A stretch of 59,876 bases of DNA, from the NCBI RefSeq assembly GCF_000003605.2, contig NW_003150583.1, positions 7,501 to 67,376 of the forward strand. Direction: 5' to 3'. The notes beneath the pieces were generated by a model, which did no database searches, had not been told where the DNA came from, and saw only the letters and a program-made list of their open reading frames with translations. Shown here in pieces: positions 34,155-44,903 of this stretch. The DNA comes from Saccoglossus kowalevskii (taxonomy: Eukaryota; Hemichordata; Enteropneusta; Harrimaniidae). A program made the translations under genes and the position numbers. Every line of letters begins with the position of its first letter. The stretch's first letter is position 1.

Positions 34155-34220
34155 GGGCTCGTCCGGGATTTGAATCCTCTCGCACCTAAAGCGTGAGTCA
34201 TACCCCAAGACCAACGAGCA
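34155..34220 (-). pseudogene. tRNA-Pro relic with 6-nt T-arm deletion
   Basis: Near-identical to 10433 (66 nt, UAG loop, altered D arm, TTT terminator). Confidence 0.85.
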
Positions 34221-34609
34221 GATTCTGACTAATGAGTTAGGAGAGAAATTAAAAAAAAAACAGTTTTATTCAGTTTTGCGTCTCAATTGACAAGTTTTAT
34301 AATAGTATTTAGCAAATCATTATACAATTCCATTTCAGGGTAATGATTCAGTAAACGAAATCAAAAACTCAGCTTTAAATTTCGAGTAAACTAACAGACA
34401 AAGCGAGTGACCATATTTGTGATTTACTGCCTTGCACTTCAGGGAATTCTCCATTTCATTGCCATGATTGTCTACTTGTTGGCACATTCTGATGTGGTCG
34501 CAAAATCCCCGGTCATTATAATTGCGAGAATTGTTATTACTGATTTTCTGTCCAATTTCATAACTTGAATTGAAATGCAGGCATCATAATGCAATATGAT
34601 AAAAATTAT

Positions 34610-34680
34610 GGGCTCGTCCGGGAATTGAACCCGGGACCTCCGCACCCTAAGCGAGAATCATGCCCCTAGGCCAACGAGCC
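34610..34680 (-). tRNA. tRNA-Pro(AGG), 71 nt
   Basis: One base is missing after the anticodon stem. The twin at 10888 is full length. Confidence 0.75.
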
Positions 34681-34815
34681 AGACATACGCTTCACGAACG
34701 TATGGATTGTCGGAAAATAATTTATAAATATCTCTTTTCTAAAAGTGTGCAAAGGTTGTCTTATTGATGCAAGTCGAATCTTCAGCAGCCATTTTTCTAA
34801 ATTTGTTAAAATTAT

Positions 34816-34887
34816 GGGCTCGTCCGGAATTTGAACCCGAGACCTCTCGCACCCAAAGCGAGAATCATACTCCTAGACCAACGAGCC
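34816..34887 (-). tRNA. tRNA-Pro(UGG)
   Basis: C61 to T wobble, as at 11095. Confidence 0.92.
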
Positions 34888-35273
34888 GATTCTGACTAAT
34901 GAATTAGAGATAAATAAAAAAATCAGTTTTATTCAGTTTTGCGACTCAATTGACAAGTTTTAAAATAGTATTTAGCAAATCTTTATACAATTCCATTTCA
35001 GGGTAATGATTCAGTAAACGAAATCAAAAACGCATCTTTAATCTTTCGAGTGAACTAACAGACAAAGCGAGTGACCATATTTGTGATTTACTGCCTTCCA
35101 CTGCAGGGAATTCTCCATTTCATTGCCATGATTGTCTACTTGTTGGCACATTCCGATGTGGTCGCAAAATCCCCGGTCTGTGTAATTGTGAGAATTTCTA
35201 TTTTTGTTTTTCTGTCGAATTTCATAACTTGAATTGAAATGCAGGCAACATAATGCAATATGTTAAAAAATAT

Positions 35274-35345
35274 GGGCTCGTCTGGGAGTTGAACCCGGGA
35301 CCTCTCGCACCCTAAGCGAAAATCATGCCCCTAGACCAACTAGCC
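35274..35345 (-). tRNA. tRNA-Pro(AGG)
   Basis: C5 to A mismatch, A65 and 27:43 U-G. Its upstream UGG partner is deleted. Confidence 0.83.
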
Positions 35346-35459
35346 AGACATACATTCAACAAACGTATGGATTGTCGGAAAATAATGTATAAATATCTCT
35401 TTTCTAAAAGTGTGCAAAGGTTGCCTTATTGATGCAAGTCGAATCTTCAGCAGCCATTT

Positions 35460-35475
35460 CTTCTAAATTTAGCAA
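35460..35475. other. deletion junction: UGG gene lost
   Basis: The short spacer (ttctaaattt) runs into agcaaatct of the long spacer, removing a UGG gene and the spacer's poly-A part. The two ends share ATTT, suggesting microhomology. Confidence 0.8.
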
Positions 35476-35769
35476 ATCTTATACAATTCCATTTCAGTGG
35501 TAATGATTCAGTAAACGAAATCAAAAACTGATCTTTATATTTCGAGTAAACTAACAGCCAAAGCGAGTGACTATATTTGTGATTTACTGCCTTGCACTGC
35601 AGGGAATTCTCCATTTCATTGCCATGATTGTCTACTTGTTGGCACATTCCGATGTGGTCGCAAAATCCCCGGTCAGTATAATTGCGAGAATTTTTATTAT
35701 TGATTTTCTGTTGAATTTCATAACATGAATTGAAATGCATGCATCATAATGAAATATGTTAAAAAATAT

Positions 35770-35841
35770 GGGCTCGTCCGGGAGTTGAACCCGGGACCTC
35801 TCGCACCCTAAGCGAGAATCATGCCCCTAGACCAACAAGCC
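35770..35841 (-). tRNA. tRNA-Pro(AGG)
   Basis: Canonical except for a 5:68 U-G pair. Confidence 0.94.
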
Positions 35842-35975
35842 AGACATAAATTGAACAATCGTATGGGTTGTCGGAAAATAATTTATAAATATCTCTTTTC
35901 TAAAACTGTTCAAAGGCGGCCTTTTGATGCAAGTCGAATCTTCAGCAGCCATTTTTCTAACTTTGGTAAAATTAT

Positions 35976-36047
35976 GGGCTCGTCCGGGATTTGAACCCGA
36001 GACCTCTCGCACCCAAAGCGAGAATCATACTCCTAGACCAACGAGCC
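35976..36047 (-). tRNA. tRNA-Pro(UGG)
   Basis: Canonical, with D loop GGAG. Confidence 0.94.
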
Positions 36048-36285
36048 GATTCTGACTAATGAGTTAGAGAGAAATTAAAAAAAATCTGTTTTATTCAGTT
36101 TTGCGACTCAATTGACAAGTTTTAACATAGTATTTAACAAATCTTTATACAATTCCATTTCAGTGTAATGATTCAGTAAACGAAATCAAAAACTGATCTT
36201 TAAATTTCGAGTAAACTAACAGCCAAAGCGAGTGACTATATTTGTGATTTACTGCCTTGCACTGCAGGGAATTCTCCATTTCATT

Positions 36286-36336
36286 GCCATGATTGTCTAC
36301 TTGTTGGCACATTCCGATGTGGTCGCAAAATCCCCG
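36286..36336 (-). other. Cys-bearing peptide-like core of long spacer
   Basis: In the longest copy the minus strand reads RGFCDHIGMCQQVDNHG inside an open frame running 36381 to 36160. The two cysteines five residues apart (C-D-x4-C) and the V-D-x-x-G tail resemble the membrane-proximal cysteine region of ADAM10 metalloproteases. There is no clear splice site, and flanking residues do not match that family, so at most it is a decayed exon scrap carried by the repeat. It could also be chance. Confidence 0.25.
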
Positions 36337-36356
36337 GTCAGTATAATTGTGAGAAT
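36331..36356 (+). other. tRNA 5'-half-like stretch in long spacer
   Basis: The plus-strand sequence starts TCCCCGGTCAGTATAATTG and runs into TGAGAAT. It resembles the 5' half of an animal tRNA-Asp, including a box-A-like segment. No matching 3' acceptor strand follows, and the nearest box-B-like element (TGTCGAATTTC) is degenerate. It may be an old tRNA relic. It overlaps the peptide-like core on the other strand, so at most one reading is meaningful. Confidence 0.25.
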
Positions 36357-36434
36357 TTCTATTTTTGTTTTTCTGTCGCATTTCATAACTTGAATTGAAA
36401 TGCAGGCATCATAATACAGTATGTTAAAAAATAT

Positions 36435-36508
36435 GGGCTCGTCCGGGAGTTGAACCCGGGACCTCATCGCACCCTAAGCGAGAATTCATGCCCCTAGACC
36501 AACGAGCC
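36435..36508 (-). tRNA. tRNA-Pro(AGG), 74 nt
   Basis: Two single-base insertions, one in the 3' side of the anticodon stem and one before it. Either a read error or an inactive copy. Confidence 0.68.
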
Positions 36509-36642
36509 AGACATACATTCACAAACGTATGGAATGTCGGAAAATAATTTTTAAATATCTCATTTCTAAAAGTGTTCAAATGTTGCTTTATTGATGCAAG
36601 TCGAATCTTCAGCAGCCATTTTTCTATGTTTGGTTAAATTAT

Positions 36643-36714
36643 GGGCTCGTCCGGGATTTGAACCCGAGACCTCTCGAACACAAAGCGAGAATCATGCCGC
36701 TGGACCAACGAGCC
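36643..36714 (-). tRNA. tRNA-Pro-like, anticodon UGU
   Basis: The loop reads TTTGTGT, so G36 is T and the anticodon is UGU (Thr-type, codon ACA). 31:39 is mismatched. Box B and acceptor are intact. The terminator is TTT only. Confidence 0.86.
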
Positions 36715-37104
36715 GATTCTGACTAATGAGTTAGGAGAGAAATTTAAAAAAAATCAGTTTTATTCAGTTTTGCGACTCAATTGACAAGTTTTAAAATAGT
36801 ATTTAGCAAATCATTATACAATTCCATTTCAGGGTATTGATTCAGTAAACGAAATCAAAAACTCATCTTTAAACTTTCGAGTAAACTAACAGACAAAGCG
36901 AATGACCATATTTGTGATTTACTGCCTTGCACTGCAGGGAATTCTCCATTTCATTGCCATGATTGTCTACTTGTTGGCACATTCCGATGTGGTCGCAAAA
37001 TCCCCGGTCATTATAATTGTGAGAATTTCTATTTTTGTTTTTCTGTCGAATTTCATAACTTGAATTGAAATGCAGGCATCATAATGCAATATGTTAAAAA
37101 ATAT

Positions 37105-37176
37105 GGGCTCGTCCGGGAGTTGAACCCGGGACCTCTCGCACCCTAAGCGAGAATCATGCCCCTAGACCAACGAGCC
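37105..37176 (-). tRNA. tRNA-Pro(AGG)
   Basis: Canonical. Confidence 0.95.
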
Positions 37177-37311
37177 AGACATACATTCAACAAACGTATG
37201 GAATGTCGGAAAATAATTTTTAAATATCTCATTTCTAAAAGTGTTCAAATGTTGCCTTATTGATGCAAGTCGAATCTTCAGCAGCCATTTTTCTATGTTT
37301 GGTTAAATTAT

Positions 37312-37383
37312 GGGCTCGTCCGGGATTTGAACCCGAGACCTCTCGAACACAAAGCGAGAATCATGCCGCTGGACCAACGAGCC
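37312..37383 (-). tRNA. tRNA-Pro-like, anticodon UGU
   Basis: Same as 36643, including the T39 mismatch and D-arm change T13 to C. Confidence 0.86.
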
Positions 37384-37772
37384 GATTCTGACTAATGAGT
37401 TATGAGAGAAATTTAAAAAAAATCAGTTTTATTCAGTTTTGCGACTCAATTGACAAGTTTTAAAATAGTATTAGCAAATCATTATACAATTCCATTTCTG
37501 GGTAATGATTCAGTAAACGAAATCAAAAACTCATCTTTAAACTTTCGAGTAAACTAACAGCCAAAACGAGTGACTATATTTGTGATTTACTGGGTTGCAC
37601 TGGAGGGTATTCTTCCTTTCATTGCCATGATTGTCTACTTGTTGGCACATTCCTATGTGGTCGCAAAATCCCCGGTCATTATAATTGCGAGAATTGTTAT
37701 TATTGTTTTTCTGTCGAATTTCATAACTTGAATTGAAATGCAGGCATCATAATGCAATATGTTAAAAAATAT

Positions 37773-37844
37773 GGGCTCGTCCGGGAGTTGAACCCGGGAC
37801 CTCTCGCACCCTAAGCGAGAATCATGCCCCTAGACCAACGAGCC
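37773..37844 (-). tRNA. tRNA-Pro(AGG)
   Basis: Canonical. Confidence 0.95.
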
Positions 37845-37979
37845 AGACATACATTCAACAAACGTATGGAATGTCGGAAAATAATTTTTAAATATCTCAT
37901 TTCTAAAAGTGTTCAAATGTTGCCTTATTGATGCAAGTCGAATCTTCAGCAGCCATTTTTCTATGTTTGGTTAAATTAT

Positions 37980-38051
37980 GGGCTCGTCCGGGATTTGAAC
38001 CCGAGACCTCTCGAACACAAAGCGAGAATCATGCCGCTGGACCAACGAGCC
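37980..38051 (-). tRNA. tRNA-Pro-like, anticodon UGU
   Basis: Third consecutive UGU copy, with TTT-only terminator. Confidence 0.86.
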
Positions 38052-38440
38052 GATTCTGACTAATGAGTTAGGAGAGAAATTTAAAAAAAATCAGTTTTAT
38101 TCAGTTTTGCGACTCAATTGACAAGTTTTAAAATAGTATTAGCAAATCATTATACAATTCCATTTCTGGGTAATGATTCAGTAAACGAAATCAAAAACTC
38201 ATCTTTAAACTTTCGAGTAAACTAACAGCCAAAACGAGTGACTATATTTGTGATTTACTGGGTTGCACTGGAGGGTATTCTTCCTTTCATTGCCATGATT
38301 GTCTACTTGTTGGCACATTCCTATGTGGTCGCAAAATCCCCGGTCATTATAATTGCGAGAATTGTTATTATTGATTTTCTGTCAAATTTCATGACTTGAA
38401 TTGAAATGCAGGCATCATAATGCAATATGTTAAAAAATAT

Positions 38441-38512
38441 GGGCTCGTCCGGGAGTTGAACTCGTGACCTCTCGCACCCTAAGCGAGAATCATGCCCCTA
38501 GACCAACGAGCC
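38441..38512 (-). tRNA. tRNA-Pro(AGG), box B G52 to A
   Basis: T stem ACGAG has two mismatches (49:65 and 52:62). Confidence 0.78.
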
Positions 38513-38646
38513 AGATATACATTCAACAATTGTATGATTGTCGGAAAATAATTTATAAATATCTCTTTTCTAAAAGTGTTCAAAGGTTGCCTTATTGATG
38601 CAAGTCGAATCTTCAGCAGCCATTTTTCTAAGTTTGGTAAAATTAT

Positions 38647-38718
38647 GGGCTCGTCCGGGATTTGAACCCGCGACCTCTCGCACCCAAAGCGAGAATCATA
38701 CCCTTATACCAACGAGCC
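38647..38718 (-). tRNA. tRNA-Pro(UGG)
   Basis: D12A and 49G form. Confidence 0.9.
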
Positions 38719-39106
38719 GATTCTGACTAATGAGTTAGGAGAGAAATAAAAAAAATCAGTTTTATTCAGTTTTGCGACTCAATTGACAAGTTTTAAAATA
38801 GTATTTAGCAAATCTTTATACAATTCCATTTCAGGGTAATGATTCAGTAAACGAAATTAAAAACTCATCTTTAAACTTTCGAGAAAACTAACAGCCAAAG
38901 CGAGTGACCATATTTGTGATTTACTGCCTTGCACTGCAGGGAATTCCCCATTTCATTGCCATTATTGTCTACTTGTTGGCACATTCCGATGTGGTCGCAA
39001 AATCCCCGGTCAGTATAATTGTGAGAATTTCTATTATTGTTTTTCTGTCGAATTTCATAACTTGAATTGAAATGCAGGCATCATAATGCAATATGTTAAG
39101 AATTAT

Positions 39107-39178
39107 GGGCTCGTCCGGGAGTTGAACCCGGAACCTCTCGCACCCTAAGCGAGAATCATGCCCCTAGACCAACAAGCC
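39107..39178 (-). tRNA. tRNA-Pro(AGG)
   Basis: C48 is T and 5:68 is U-G. Confidence 0.92.
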
Positions 39179-39313
39179 AGACATACATTCAACAAGCGTA
39201 TGGATTGTCGGAAAATAATTTATAAATATCTCTTTTCTAAAAGAGTTCAAAGGTTGCCTTATTCATGCAAGTCGAATCTTCAGCAGCCATTTTTCTAAAT
39301 TTGGTAAAATTAG

Positions 39314-39385
39314 GGGCTCGTCCGGGATTTGAACCCGAGACCTCTAGCACCCCAAGCGAGAATCATACCCCTAGACCAACGAGCC
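39314..39385 (-). tRNA. tRNA-Pro, anticodon GGG
   Basis: The loop reads TTGGGGT, so T34 is G. GGG still decodes proline but is normally absent from animal genomes, which use IGG. 29:41 is mismatched, as in its twin at 41984, which keeps UGG. Confidence 0.85.
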
Positions 39386-39773
39386 GATTCTGACTAATGA
39401 GTTAAGAGAGAAATTTTAAAAAATCAGTTTTATTAGTTTTGCGACCCAATTGACAAGTTTTAAAATAGTATTTAGCAAATCATTATACAATTCCATTTCA
39501 GGGTAATGATTCAGTAAACGAAATCAAAAACTCATCTATAAACTTTCGAGTAAACTAACAACCAAAGCGAGTGACCATATTTGTGATTTACTGCCTTGCA
39601 CTGCAGGGAATTCTCCATTTCATTGCCATGATTGTCTACTTGTTGGCACATTCCGATGTGGTCGCAAAATCCCCGGTCAGTATAATTGTGAGAATTTCTA
39701 TTTTTGTTTTTCTGTCGAATTTCATAACTTGAATTGAAATGCAGGCATCATAATGCAGTATGTTAAAAAATAT

Positions 39774-39845
39774 GGGCTCGTCCGGGAGTTGAACCCGGGA
39801 CCTCTCGCACCCTAAGCGAGAATCATGCCCCTAGACCTACAAGCC
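39774..39845 (-). tRNA. tRNA-Pro(AGG), U8 to A
   Basis: Box A first base changed, 5:68 U-G. Confidence 0.85.
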
Positions 39846-39980
39846 AGACATACATTCAACAAGCGTATGGAAAGTCGGAAAATAATTTATAAATATCTCT
39901 TTTCTAAAAGAGTTCAAAGGTTGCCTTATTGATGCAAGTCGAATCTTCAGCAGCCATTTTTCTAAATTTGGTAAAATTAG

Positions 39981-40052
39981 GGGCTCGTCCGGGATTTGAA
40001 ACCGAGACCTCTCGCACCCAAAGCGAGAATCATACCCCTAGACCAACGAGCC
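39981..40052 (-). tRNA. tRNA-Pro(UGG), box B G53 to T
   Basis: GTTTC form. Confidence 0.85.
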
Positions 40053-40440
40053 GATTCTGACTAATGAGTTAGGAGAGAAATTTTAAAAAATCAGTTTTAT
40101 TAGTTTTGCGACTCAATTGACAAGTTTTAAAATAGTATTTAGCAAATCATTATACAATTCCATTTCAGGGTAATGATTCAGTAAACGAAATCAAAAACTC
40201 ATCTTTAAACTTTCGAGTAAACTAACAACCAAAGCGAGTGACCATATTTGTGATTTACTGCCTTGCACTGCAGGGAATTCTCCATTTCATTGCCATGATT
40301 GTCTACTTGTTGGCACATTCCGATGTGGTCGCAAAATCCCCGGTCAGTACAATTGTGAGAATTTCTATTTTTGTTTTTCTGTCGAATTTCATAACTTGAA
40401 TTGAAATGCAGGCATCATAATGCAGTATGTTAAAAAATAT

Positions 40441-40512
40441 GGGCTCGTCCGGGAGTTGAACCCGGGACCTCTCGCACCCTAAGCGAGAATCATGCCCCTT
40501 GACCAACGAGCC
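40441..40512 (-). tRNA. tRNA-Pro(AGG)
   Basis: T13 is A, otherwise canonical. Confidence 0.92.
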
Positions 40513-40647
40513 AGACATACGCTCCACAAACGTATGGATTGTCGGAAAATAATTTATAAATATCTCTTTTCTAAAAGTGTGCAAAGGTTGCCTTATTGAT
40601 GCAAGTCGAATCTTCAGCAGCCATTTTTCTAAGTTTGGTAAAATTAT

Positions 40648-40719
40648 GGGCTCGTCCGGGATTTGAACCCGCGACCTCTCGCACCCAAAGCGAGAACCAT
40701 ACCCTTATACCAACGAGCC
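40648..40719 (-). tRNA. tRNA-Pro(UGG)
   Basis: D12A and 49G form. Confidence 0.9.
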
Positions 40720-41108
40720 GATTCTGACTAATGAGTTAGGAGAGAAATAAAAAAAAATCAGTTTTATTCAGTTTTGCGACTCAATTGACAAGTTTTAAAA
40801 TAGTATTTAGCAAATCTTTATACAATTCCATTTCAGGGTAATGATTCAGTAAACGAAATCAAAAACTCATCTTTAAACTTTCGAGTAAACTAACAACCAA
40901 AGCGAGTGACCATATTTGTGATTTACTGCCTTGCACTGCAGGGAATTCTCCATTTCATTGCCATGATTGTCTACTTGTTGGCACATTCCGATGTGGTCGC
41001 AAAATCCCCGGTCAGTATAATTGTGAGAATTTCTATTTTTGTTTTTCTGTCGAATTTCATAACTTGAATTGAAATGCAGGCATCATAATGCAGTATGTTA
41101 AAAAATAT

Positions 41109-41181
41109 GGGCTCGTCCGGGAGTTGAACCCGGGGACCTCTCGCATCCTAAGCGAGAATCATGCCCCTAGACTAACGAGCC
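41109..41181 (-). tRNA. tRNA-Pro(AGG), 73 nt
   Basis: One extra C in the variable loop/T stem region, G9 to A and G37 to A. Confidence 0.83.
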
Positions 41182-41316
41182 AGACATACGCTCCACAAAC
41201 GTATGGATTGACGGAAAATAATTTATAAATATCTCTTTTCTAAAAGTGTGCAAAGGTTGCCTTATTGATGCAAGTCGAATCTTCAGCAGCCATTTTTCTA
41301 AGTTTGGTAAAATTAT

Positions 41317-41388
41317 GGGCTCGTCCGGGATTTGAACCCGCGACCTCTCGCACCCAAAGCGAGAATCATACCCTTATACCAACGAGCC
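41317..41388 (-). tRNA. tRNA-Pro(UGG)
   Basis: D12A and 49G form. Confidence 0.9.
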
Positions 41389-41776
41389 GATTCTGACTAA
41401 TGAGTTAGGAGAGAAATAAAAAAAATCAGTTTTATTCAGTTTTGCGACTCAATTGACAAGTTTTAAAATAGTATTTAGCAAATCTTTATACAATTCCATT
41501 TCAGGGTAATGATTCAGTAAACGAAATTAAAAACTCATCTTTAAACTTTCGAGAAAACTAACAGCCAAAGCGAGTGACCATATTTGTGATTTACTGCCTT
41601 GCACTGCAGGGAATTCCCCATTTCATTGCCATTATTGTCTACTTGTTGGCACATTCCGATGTGGTCGCAAAATCCCCGGTCAGTATAATTGTGAGAATTT
41701 CTATTATTGTTTTTCTGTCGAATTTCATAACTTGAATTGAAATGCAGGCATCATAATGCAATATGTTAAGAATTAT

Positions 41777-41848
41777 GGGCTCGTCCGGGAGTTGAACCCG
41801 GAACCTCTCGCACCCTAAGCGAGAATCATGCCCCTAGACCAACAAGCC
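41777..41848 (-). tRNA. tRNA-Pro(AGG)
   Basis: T48 and 5:68 U-G, as at 39107. Confidence 0.92.
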
Positions 41849-41983
41849 AGACATACATTCAACAAGCGTATGGATTGTCGGAAAATAATTTATAAATATC
41901 TCTTTTCTAAAAGAGTTCAAAGGTTGCCTTATTGATGCAAGTCGAATCTTCAGCAGCCATTTTTCTAAATTTGGTAAAATTAG

Positions 41984-42055
41984 GGGCTCGTCCGGGATTT
42001 GAACCCGAGACCTCTAGCACCCAAAGCGAGAATCATACCCCTAGACCAACGAGCC
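41984..42055 (-). tRNA. tRNA-Pro(UGG)
   Basis: 29:41 mismatch. Twin of the GGG gene at 39314. Confidence 0.88.
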
Positions 42056-42443
42056 GATTCTGACTAATGAGTTAAGAGAGAAATTTTAAAAAATCAGTTT
42101 TATTAGTTTTGCGACCCAATTGACAAGTTTTAAAATAGTATTTAGCAAATCATTATACAATTCCATTTCAGGGTAATGATTCAGTAAACGAAATCAAAAA
42201 CTCATCTATAAACTTTCGAGTAAACTAACAACCAAAGCGAGTGACCATATTTGTGATTTACTGCCTTGCACTGCAGGGAATTCTCCATTTCATTGCCATG
42301 ATTGTCTACTTGTTGGCACATTCCGATGTGGTCGCAAAATCCCCGGTCAGTATAATTGTGAGAATTTCTATTTTTGTTTTTCTGTCGAATTTCATAACTT
42401 GAATTGAAATGCAGGCATCATAATGCAATATGTTAAAAAATAT

Positions 42444-42515
42444 GGGCTCGTCGGGGAGTTGAACCCGGGACCTCTCACACGCTAAGCGAAAATCATGCCC
42501 CTAGACCAACGAGCC
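42444..42515 (-). tRNA. tRNA-Pro-like, anticodon AGC
   Basis: The loop reads TTAGCGT, so G36 is C and the anticodon is AGC (Ala-type). The anticodon stem is held by U-G pairs at 27:43 and 30:40. C64 is mismatched. The acceptor lacks the G3-U70 alanine signal. Confidence 0.85.
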
Positions 42516-42650
42516 AGACATACATTCAACAAACGTATGGAATGTCGGAAAATAATTTTTAAATATCTCATTTCTAAAAGTGTTCAAATGTTGCCTTATT
42601 GATGCAAGTCGAATATTCAGCAGCCATTTTTCTATGTTTGGTTAAATTAT

Positions 42651-42722
42651 GGGCTCGTCCGGGATTTGAACCCGCGACCTCTCGCACCCAAAGCGAGAAT
42701 CATGCCGCTAGACCAACGAGCC
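42651..42722 (-). tRNA. tRNA-Pro(UGG)
   Basis: 49G form with normal D stem. TTT-only terminator. Confidence 0.88.
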
Positions 42723-43112
42723 GATTCTGACTAATGAGTTAGGAGAGAAATTTAAAAAAAATCAGTTTTATTCAGTTTTGCGACTCAATTGACAAGTTTT
42801 AAAATAGTATTTAGCAAATCATTATACAATTCCATTTCTGGGTAATGATTCAGTAAACGAAATCAAAAACTCTTCTTTAAACTTTCGAGTAAACTAACAG
42901 CCAAAACGAGTGACCATATTAGTGATTTACTGGCTTGCACTGCAGGGTATTCTTCCTTTCATTGTCATGATTGTCTACTTGTTGGCACATTCCGATGTGG
43001 TCGCAAAATCCCCGGTCATTATAATTGCGAGAATTGTTATTATTGATTTTCTGTCGAATTTCATAACTTGAATTGAAATGCAAGCATCATAATGCAATAT
43101 GTTAAAAAATAT

Positions 43113-43184
43113 GGGCTCGTCGGGGAGTTGAACACGGGACCTCTCGCACCCAAAGCGAGAATCATACCCTTAGACCAATGAGCC
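43113..43184 (-). tRNA. tRNA-Pro(UGG), single, hybrid
   Basis: UGG anticodon arm joined to an AGG-family T arm. G52 is T in box B, C64 is mismatched and G6 is A. Probably weak. Confidence 0.78.
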
Positions 43185-43573
43185 GATTCTGACTAATGTG
43201 TCAGGAGAGAAATTAAAAAAAATCAGTTTTATTCAGTTTTGCGACTCAATTGACAAGTTTAAAAATAGTATTTAGCAAATCTTTATACAATTCCATTTCA
43301 GGGTAATGATTCAGTAAACGAAATCAAAAACTCATCTTTAAACTTTCGAGTGAACTAACAGACAAAGCGAGTGACCATATTTGTGATTTACTGCCTTCCA
43401 CTGCAGGGAATTCTCCATTTCATTGCCATGATTGTCTACTTGTTGGCACATTCCGATGTGGTCGCAAAATCCCCGGTCTGTGTAATTGTGAGAATTTCTG
43501 TTTTTGTTTTTCTGTCGAATTTCATAACTTGAATTGAAATGCAGGCATCATAATGCAATATGTTAAAAAATAT

Positions 43574-43645
43574 GGGCTCGTCGGGGAGTTGAACCCGTGA
43601 CCTCTCGCACCCTAAGCGAAAATCATGCCCCTAGACCAACGAGCC
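43574..43645 (-). tRNA. tRNA-Pro(AGG), single
   Basis: T-stem mismatches 49:65 and 50:64, and 27:43 U-G. Confidence 0.82.
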
Positions 43646-44034
43646 GATTCTGACTAATGTGTCAGAAGAGAAATTAAAAAAAATCAGTTTTATTCAGTTT
43701 TGCTACTCAATTGACAAGTTTAAAAATAGTATTTAGCAAATCTTTATACAATTCCATTTCAGGGTATTAATTCAGTAAACGAAATCAAAAACTCATCTTT
43801 AAACTTTCGAGTAAACTAACAGCCAAAACGAGTGACCATATTTGTGATTTACTGGCTTGCACTGCAGGGTATTCTTCCTTTCATTGCCATGATTGTCTAC
43901 TTGTTGGCACATTCCGATGTGGTCGCAAAATCCCCGGTCATTATAATTGCGAGAATTGTTATTATTGATTTTCTGTCGAATTTCATAACTTGAATTGAAA
44001 TGCAGGCATCATAATGCAATATGTTAAAAAATAT

Positions 44035-44106
44035 GGGTTCGTCCGGGAGTTGAACCCTAGACCACTCGCACCCTAAGCGAGAATCATGCCCCTAGACCAA
44101 CGAGCC
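44035..44106 (-). tRNA. tRNA-Pro(AGG)
   Basis: G70 is A (3:70 broken), and the T stem (TAGGG) has a 50:64 mismatch. Confidence 0.8.
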
Positions 44107-44241
44107 AGACATACATTCAACAAACGTATGGATTGTCGGAAAATAATTTATAAATATCTCTTTTCTAAAAGTGTTCAAAGGTTGCCTTATTGATGTAAGT
44201 CGAATCTTCAGCAGCCATTTTTCTAAATTTGGTAAAATTAT

Positions 44242-44313
44242 GGGCTCGTCCGGGATTTGAACCCGAGACCTTTCGCACCCAAAGCGAGAATCATACCCTT
44301 ATACCAACAATCT
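44242..44313 (-). pseudogene. tRNA-Pro(UGG) with decayed acceptor stem
   Basis: The 5' strand reads AGATTGT, breaking pairs 1:72 and 3:70. D12A form. Confidence 0.7.
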
Positions 44314-44702
44314 GATTCTGACTAATGAGTTAGGAGAGAAATTAAAAAAAAGCAGTTTTATTCAGTTTTGCGACTCAATTGACAAGTTTTAAAATAGTAT
44401 TTAGCAAATCTTTATACAATTCTATTTCAGGGTAATGATTCAGTAAACGAAATTAAAAACTCATCTTTAAACTTTCGAGAAAACTAACAGCCAAAGCGAG
44501 TGACCATATTTGTGATTTACTGCCTTGCACTGCAGGGAATTCTCCATTTCATTGCCATGATTGTCTACTTGTTGGCACATTCCGATGTGGTCGCAAAATC
44601 CCCGGTCAGTATAATTGTGAGAATTTCTATTTTTGTTTTTCTGTCGAATTTCATAACTTGAATTGAAATGCAGGCATCATAATGCAATATGTTAAAAAAT
44701 AT

Positions 44703-44769
44703 TGGCCGGTAGTTGAACGCGGGACCTCTCGCACCCTAAGCGAGAATCATGCCCCTAGACCAACGAGCC
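44703..44769 (-). pseudogene. tRNA-Pro(AGG) relic, acceptor deletion
   Basis: 67 nt. About five bases of the 3' acceptor strand are missing, and box B has G52 to C. Confidence 0.85.
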
Positions 44770-44903
44770 ACACATACATTCAACAATCGTATGATTGTCG
44801 GAAAATAATTTATAAATATCTCTTTTCTAAAAGTGTGCAAAGGTTGTCTTATTGACGCAAGTCGAATCTTCAGCAGCCGTTTTTCTATGTTCGGTTAAAT
44901 TAT

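Larger units (their letters stand above)
33922..35240. repeat. block duplicated 23.72 kb away (right copy)
   Basis: Partner of the block at 10.2-11.5 kb. The copies differ by a few single bases and 1-nt indels only. Confidence 0.85.
36435..38440. repeat. three 668-bp monomers carrying UGU-anticodon genes
   Basis: Three consecutive monomers each hold an AGG gene and a UGG-family gene mutated to UGU. A fourth relative lies at 45826-46493. Confidence 0.85.
38630..39760. repeat. block duplicated 2,670 bp away (left copy)
   Basis: Genes at 38647, 39107 and 39314 match 41317, 41777 and 41984 at exactly 2,670 bp. The third gene differs in anticodon: GGG here, UGG in the partner. Confidence 0.85.
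41300..42430. repeat. block duplicated 2,670 bp away (right copy)
   Basis: Partner of 38.6-39.8 kb, with the same spacer variants (gcgacccaattg, catctataaac). Confidence 0.85.
42420..43184. repeat. block duplicated 15.88 kb away (left copy)
   Basis: Genes at 42444 (anticodon AGC), 42651 and 43113 (hybrid) match 58325, 58532 and 58992 (offset 15,879-15,881). Confidence 0.85.
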
